Assembly (NCBI RefSeq): GCF_030929605.1
Contig: NZ_JAVFVS010000012.1
Coordinates: 124,001-188,000 of the forward strand
DNA: 64,000 nt
Source of the DNA: Flavobacterium sp. LHD-80
GTDB lineage: Bacteria; Bacteroidota; Bacteroidia; Flavobacteriales; Flavobacteriaceae
Direction of reading: 5' to 3'
Part shown: positions 60,399 to 64,000 of the stretch, one piece after another
How positions within the stretch are numbered: position 1 is the first letter of the stretch
How the letters are laid out: each line of letters opens with the position of its first letter
Notes under the pieces: model-generated
Seen by the model: only the letters and a program-made list of their open reading frames with translations
Database searches by the model: none
Told to the model about the DNA's origin: nothing
Made by a program: the position numbers and the translations under genes

Positions 60399-61925
60399 AT
60401 GACTAAAAAAACATTTATTCTAATTGGGTTTATCATTTTAAAATTTGCACTTCAATATATTTTGCTGAGTCCGGAATATGATTTGCAACGTGACGAATAT
60501 TTGCATCTTGATCAGGCACATCATTTGGCTTGGGGATATTTATCAGTTCCTCCCGTAACTTCCTGGTTTTCGTATATTATTTATCTGCTCGGAAATTCGG
60601 TATTTTGGGTGAAGTTCTTCCCTGCCCTTTTTGGCGTTTTGACACTTTTAGTGGTCTGGAAAACAATCGAGGTTTTAAAAGGAAGTTTATTTGCATTGGT
60701 TTTAGGTGCAACTTGCATTTTACTATCATCGCTTTTACGACTAAACATGCTTTTTCAGCCAAATTCTTTAGATATTTTATGCTGGACAGCTTTTTATTTT
60801 ACAGTGATTCAATACATCAAAACCGAAAAGACAAAATGGCTTTACTCAGGCGCCATTCTTTTTGCTTTTGGATTTCTGAACAAATACAATATTCTTTTTC
60901 TTTTAATCGGACTTTTGCCAGCGCTTTTGCTTTCAAAACAAAGAAAAATTGTTGCTGAAAAAAATCTTTATTTCGCATTGATTTTAGGATTGCTTTTAAT
61001 TCTTCCAAATTTATTATGGCAATACAACAATCATTTCCCGATTGTGCATCACATGAAAGAATTGGCCGAAACACAACTGGTAAATGTTGATCGAGTTGGA
61101 TTTTTAAAAGAACAATTGCTGTTTTTTATAGGTGGCTTTATTGTTATTCTTTGTTCTTTTTATGCGTTGCTTTTTTACAAACCTTTTGCAAATTATAGAT
61201 TCTTTTTTGCTTCAATTGTTTTCACACTTTTTGTTTTTATTTATTTCAAAGCCAAAGCGTATTATGCTATTGGTCTTTACCCAATTTACATTGCTTTTGG
61301 TTCGGTTTTTTTAGGCGAAATTTTAAAAACAGGATGGAAACGATTTTTACAGCCCGTGTTAATTTTGATTCCGATTTTGTTTTTTATTCCAATTTACAAA
61401 GTAGCGTTTCCGAATAAAACGCCAGAGGAAATAATTGCAAAACCCGAACCATACAAAAAATTGGGAATGCTACGCTGGGAAGACGGAAAAGATCATGAAC
61501 TCCCGCAGGATTTTGCCGATATGCTGGGATGGAAAGAACTTGCGCGCAAAACTGATTCGGTTTATGCATTGTTTCCAAAATCTGAAAATACATTAGTGCT
61601 TTGCGACAACTACGGTCAAGCCGGAGCTATAAATTATTATACAAAAAAAGGCATCAAAGCTGTTTCTTTTAATGCCGATTATGTCAACTGGTTCAATTTA
61701 AATATCTATTACAAGAACCTAATTAGAATAAAAGAATTTGAAGAAAACAGCACTGAATTTGCAGAAACAAGTCCGTTTTTTCAAAAGGCGACAATTGGCG
61801 GCGAAATAACAAACAAATTTGCTCGTGAATACAAAACCACCATTTTTGTTTTTACCAAAGCCAAAATAAACATCAATCAAAGATTAGCTCAAGAAATTAA
61901 AGAAGAGAAAAATTACGACAAATAA
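60399..61925 (+). CDS. ArnT/PMT-like membrane glycosyltransferase
   Basis: 508 aa with about eleven to thirteen hydrophobic segments. The first periplasmic loop carries the acidic motif YDLQRDEYLHLDQAHHLAWG (catalytic Asp near residue 32), typical of PMT_2/GT83 enzymes that move a sugar from a polyprenyl-phosphate donor to an envelope acceptor; a soluble C-terminal part (about 350-500) follows. Substrate unknown. The DUF4269 gene starts 2 bp later, so the two form an operon. Confidence 0.85.
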   Translation: MTKKTFILIGFIILKFALQYILLSPEYDLQRDEYLHLDQAHHLAWGYLSVPPVTSWFSYIIYLLGNSVFWVKFFPALFGVLTLLVVWKTIEVLKGSLFALVLGATCILLSSLLRLNMLFQPNSLDILCWTAFYFTVIQYIKTEKTKWLYSGAILFAFGFLNKYNILFLLIGLLPALLLSKQRKIVAEKNLYFALILGLLLILPNLLWQYNNHFPIVHHMKELAETQLVNVDRVGFLKEQLLFFIGGFIVILCSFYALLFYKPFANYRFFFASIVFTLFVFIYFKAKAYYAIGLYPIYIAFGSVFLGEILKTGWKRFLQPVLILIPILFFIPIYKVAFPNKTPEEIIAKPEPYKKLGMLRWEDGKDHELPQDFADMLGWKELARKTDSVYALFPKSENTLVLCDNYGQAGAINYYTKKGIKAVSFNADYVNWFNLNIYYKNLIRIKEFEENSTEFAETSPFFQKATIGGEITNKFAREYKTTIFVFTKAKININQRLAQEIKEEKNYDK

Positions 61926-61926
61926 A

Positions 61927-62451
61927 ATGTTTGATTTAAGTACAATTGACTATTTAAAATCTGGAAATGAAAGACAAATTCTGGCTTATGAAACTTTGAC
62001 TAAAAATAAGATTTTAGAAGTTTTAGTGGCATTTGACCCAATTCTTGTTGGCACAATTCCAATAAATATTGACATTGAAAACAGTGATCTCGATATTATT
62101 TGTTATTGGCAAAACAAAAGTCATTTTATTGAAAAAGTCACTTCTCTTTTCAAAAACAAACCTGATTTTAAAATCTTGAAAACTATTATAAATCAGCAAG
62201 AATCTGTAGTTGGAAGTTTCAAATTAGATGATTTTGAAATTGAAATTTTCGGGCAAAATGTTCCTACTAAAAATCAAAACGGCTACCGACACATGATTAT
62301 CGAACACCAAATTCTGGAATCACGAGACGAAAGCTTTCGACAAGAAATCATAAAACTCAAGAAAAACGGCTACAAAACCGAACCTGCTTTTGCCAAATTA
62401 TTAGGTTTGAAAAATGATCCATATTCAGAATTATTGAATTATAAAATTTGA
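61927..62451 (+). CDS. DUF4269 protein (nucleotidyltransferase-like)
   Basis: 174 aa. The stretch VGTIPINIDIENSDLDIIC resembles the Gx(n)DhD pattern of minimal nucleotidyltransferases of the pol-beta superfamily; this similarity is judged by eye. Later blocks: YRHMIIEHQILE and ALFAKLLG-like end AFAKLLGLKNDPYSELL. Cytoplasmic. Its start is 2 bp after the glycosyltransferase stop, which suggests translational coupling, but no functional link is known. Confidence 0.75.
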   Translation: MFDLSTIDYLKSGNERQILAYETLTKNKILEVLVAFDPILVGTIPINIDIENSDLDIICYWQNKSHFIEKVTSLFKNKPDFKILKTIINQQESVVGSFKLDDFEIEIFGQNVPTKNQNGYRHMIIEHQILESRDESFRQEIIKLKKNGYKTEPAFAKLLGLKNDPYSELLNYKI

Positions 62452-62534
62452 TTTCAGAACCACAAACGCACAACTCACTTGACAACAACAAGTTATATAT
62501 CAATTTATTTAAATAAAAATATTTCACTAATTCC

Positions 62535-62565
62535 TTTGTAAAACTGTATTTAGTGCTTATCTTTG
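62535..62565 (+). promoter_or_regulatory. Promoter of the second initiator tRNA
   Basis: TTTG (62535-62538), 19-bp spacer, TATCTTTG (62558-62565): a perfect Bacteroidota promoter, 12 bp before the tRNA. Confidence 0.8.
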
Positions 62566-62577
62566 CACCCGAAACAT

Positions 62578-62650
62578 CGCGGGATAGAGCAGTAGGCAGC
62601 TCGTCGGGCTCATAACCCGAAGGTCACAGGTTCGAGTCCTGTTCCCGCTA
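62578..62650 (+). tRNA. tRNA-fMet (CAT), copy 2
   Basis: Identical over 73 nt to 17962-18034, including the C1/T72 mismatch and the three G-C pairs of the anticodon stem. The identity extends beyond the tRNA to the -7 box, the GAAA terminator and the palindrome after it. Confidence 0.95.
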
Positions 62651-62658
62651 CTAAGAGA

Positions 62659-62688
62659 AAAGCTTCAGAGAAATCTGAAGCTTTTTTT
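62659..62688 (+). terminator. GAAA-loop terminator after tRNA-fMet copy 2
   Basis: AGCTTCAGA, GAAA, TCTGAAGCT and T7: the same hairpin as at 18043. Confidence 0.9.
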
Positions 62689-62716
62689 ATTTACATACCT
62701 TTGTGATTCTCTTTGC

Positions 62717-62746
62717 GGGCACAGATTGCAAATCTGCGCTATCGTT
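62717..62746. repeat. CAGATTGCAAATCTG palindrome, copy 2
   Basis: GGGCACAGATTGCAAATCTG then CGCTATCGTT, as at 18094-18121. Confidence 0.7.
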
Positions 62747-62805
62747 GTCTACATATCGGAGCAATCGGGACAAATACCAGAAGAACAACCTTGCAATTAA
62801 AGATT

Positions 62806-63408
62806 ATGAAAAAACTATTATTTATATTCGGTGTATCACAATTTCTTTTTGGCTGTTCAATAAATAAAGACAAAAACTCCCCTATTAATGATTATATTCT
62901 AAGTTTGAATTTAAAAGGTTCAGACAAAATTATGATTATCCAAGAAAAAATCAATAACAATACAACAATTGACATCTTTAAAGGGAAAACATTTTATTAT
63001 AGTGGCGTTAATAAATATGTGAAAATTGAAGGAGTTGAAGAACCTTTATATGAGGAAGAAAGCTGGCAAAAAATGAAAAATAAATATGCTAATAAAGATA
63101 CAATAGACCAATGGGTAAAAGATGATTATTGGTCTTTAAAAAATTTTAAGCATCAAAATATTGTTTTTATAAAACTGAAAGACTTTCCTAATCCTGGCAA
63201 ATATGAAAAATTTGATTTTGAGGAGAACTACAAGGTTTTTTCATTCTCAGATCCAATATACTACAAACACAATAAGTACGCAGTATTTACTATAAAATCA
63301 ACAACAACGGATTATAAAGATATGGATACAACTTCCATACTAATTTTAACAAAAATTAAAGGCAAGTGGACTCTTACTGAAAAAGTGGGAGACGGAATAT
63401 ACAGATAA
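62806..63408 (+). CDS. Small lipoprotein of unknown function
   Basis: 200 aa from the ATG at 62806, which gives a lipoprotein signal (MKKLLFIFGVSQFLFGCSIN, Cys 17). The 62713 start would add 31 residues encoded by the palindrome region. The mature part is charged and beta-rich, ending TSILILTKIKGKWTLTEKVG. No family recognised. It lies directly downstream of a duplicated tRNA cassette, suggesting an accessory gene. Confidence 0.65.
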   Translation: MKKLLFIFGVSQFLFGCSINKDKNSPINDYILSLNLKGSDKIMIIQEKINNNTTIDIFKGKTFYYSGVNKYVKIEGVEEPLYEEESWQKMKNKYANKDTIDQWVKDDYWSLKNFKHQNIVFIKLKDFPNPGKYEKFDFEENYKVFSFSDPIYYKHNKYAVFTIKSTTTDYKDMDTTSILILTKIKGKWTLTEKVGDGIYR

Positions 63409-63426
63409 TGAAATACTCAGAAAGCA

Positions 63427-63849
63427 TTAGAATTCAATATTAAAGTGATTACTTTTTAAATTTGTCTTGATACCAAATAAATCTTTTCTCATTGCTAAAG
63501 CTAAATCATTTAATCTTTCTGTATTATGGCTGTGGATGAATCTTTTTAATTCTATCAAAACTTTGTCAGAAGCAAATAACGACATATTTATGAACTCTGC
63601 ATAAAGTTCATTTTTTAATCTTTCAAATGAATTTATATCAGGACGATTAATAACAAGAGTTGTTTTTTCCTTATCATAATTAACCAAAGCATAACAAAGT
63701 AAGATTATAGCTTTGTATCTGATTTCTTTCATTGTCTGCTTAGCATCTTGTTTGGCTTTTCGGGTAGCAACCAAAAAATCGAAAGAAGTTTTAAGAATCC
63801 CACCGAATCCAACTAAACCTACTACTGATATTATTTGCTCTGCTGTCAT
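63427..63849 (-). CDS. Small membrane-anchored protein of unknown function
   Basis: 140 aa from the ATG at 63849 (MTAEQIISVVGLVGFGGILK); a longer form from 63903 is less likely. One hydrophobic N-terminal segment followed by a charged helical region (ATRKAKQDAKQTMKEIRYK) and a helical bundle. No motif recognised. The layout, one membrane helix then a cytoplasmic helical domain next to a tRNA, is like the unknown gene after the first initiator tRNA, though the sequences differ. Confidence 0.6.
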   Translation of the reverse strand: MTAEQIISVVGLVGFGGILKTSFDFLVATRKAKQDAKQTMKEIRYKAIILLCYALVNYDKEKTTLVINRPDINSFERLKNELYAEFINMSLFASDKVLIELKRFIHSHNTERLNDLALAMRKDLFGIKTNLKSNHFNIEF

Positions 63850-63945
63850 AAATTTTAGATTTTGAATCACGCTAATATAGCTATTTGAATGTAAGAAAGC
63901 CAATACGTTATGGAATGCTATTTAAAATTATTTGCTATTTTTTAT

Positions 63946-64000
63946 TTATTCGATATTGCCTACGTCAAAACCATCATAATGATTAATCCAATCGCGCAGG
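63946..64000 (-). CDS. 3' end of a gene cut by the window edge
   Basis: On the minus strand an open frame enters at the right edge and stops with TAA at 63946-63948, encoding LRDWINHYDGFDVGNIE. Composition looks like a genuine C-terminus, but only 17 codons are visible, so family and function cannot be told. Confidence 0.4.
   Translation of the reverse strand, partial: LRDWINHYDGFDVGNIE

Noticed and set aside
1..64000. Search for prophage, insertion sequences, integrons or conjugative elements.
   Set aside because: No transposase, integrase, phage structural gene or relaxase pattern was found; the only repetitive DNA is short intergenic repeats and the duplicated tRNA cassette.

Overview
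The window is AT-rich chromosomal DNA from a member of the Bacteroidota, most likely a Flavobacterium or close relative. The evidence is promoter elements of the TAnnTTTG type, few recognisable Shine-Dalgarno sequences, SusC/SusD proteins, CarboxypepD_reg-type outer-membrane proteins, and dense short intergenic inverted repeats. No transposase, integrase, phage gene, rRNA or CRISPR array is visible.

Left part (1-27.9 kb), mostly housekeeping: an ABC exporter, a GxxExxY protein, alaS, an M23 peptidase, a MerR regulator, LemA with two TPM-domain proteins, an Rrf2 regulator followed by a 36-residue Cys/Met-tailed mini-ORF and a TonB-dependent receptor, another CarboxypepD_reg barrel protein, der and era. 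An initiator tRNA follows, then a strip of small accessory genes (DUF5694, NTF2-like, SDR, M13 peptidase, SRPBCC and unknown membrane proteins), tRNA-Glu, and an exported Ppx/GppA-like protein.

Central part (27.96-56.5 kb), the main discovery: two divergent arms around a DeoR-type regulator look like one locus for scavenging peptidoglycan amino sugars. The minus-strand arm carries deoR, nagB fused to a PIG-L domain, a D-lactate-dehydrogenase-like flavoprotein, a metallophosphatase/PQQ-propeller protein, a DigH-like GHL10 hydrolase, a GH20 hexosaminidase, an AmiE-like serine hydrolase and nagA. The plus-strand arm carries susC, susD, a NamZ-like exo-muramidase (DUF1343), murQ, a sodium:solute symporter, a NagZ-AmiE fusion lipoprotein and a NagX-like membrane protein. 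Inferred flow: glycan pieces enter by SusCD; NamZ, NagZ/GH20, GHL10 and the amidases release MurNAc and GlcNAc in the periplasm; the symporter takes up MurNAc; a kinase not found here phosphorylates it; MurQ gives GlcNAc-6-P plus D-lactate; NagA and NagB pass the sugar to fructose-6-P, and the flavoprotein may oxidise the D-lactate. A 20-bp two-turn motif (GCGTTWTTTTGCGTTATTTT) lies 53-54 bp upstream of the -7 box of both susC and nagB, suggesting shared control of the two arms.

Right part (56.5-64 kb): a secreted protein of unknown function, a short MutS-like ATPase, a DUF4494 protein, a small exported protein, an ArnT-like glycosyltransferase with a DUF4269 protein, a second identical initiator tRNA with a copied terminator and palindrome, two small accessory genes, and the 3' end of a further gene at the window edge.

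Intergenic regions hold at least six families of short repeats: a GAAA-loop terminator, the 25-bp 'TCGCAAAG' repeat, the 'CGCAGATT...ATTCGTGG' repeat, TCCCGATA/TCCCGAAG palindromes, GAGACG hairpins and the CAGATTGCAAATCTG palindrome. There is also a possible structured RNA between era and der. All function calls come from reading the sequence; no database search was run.
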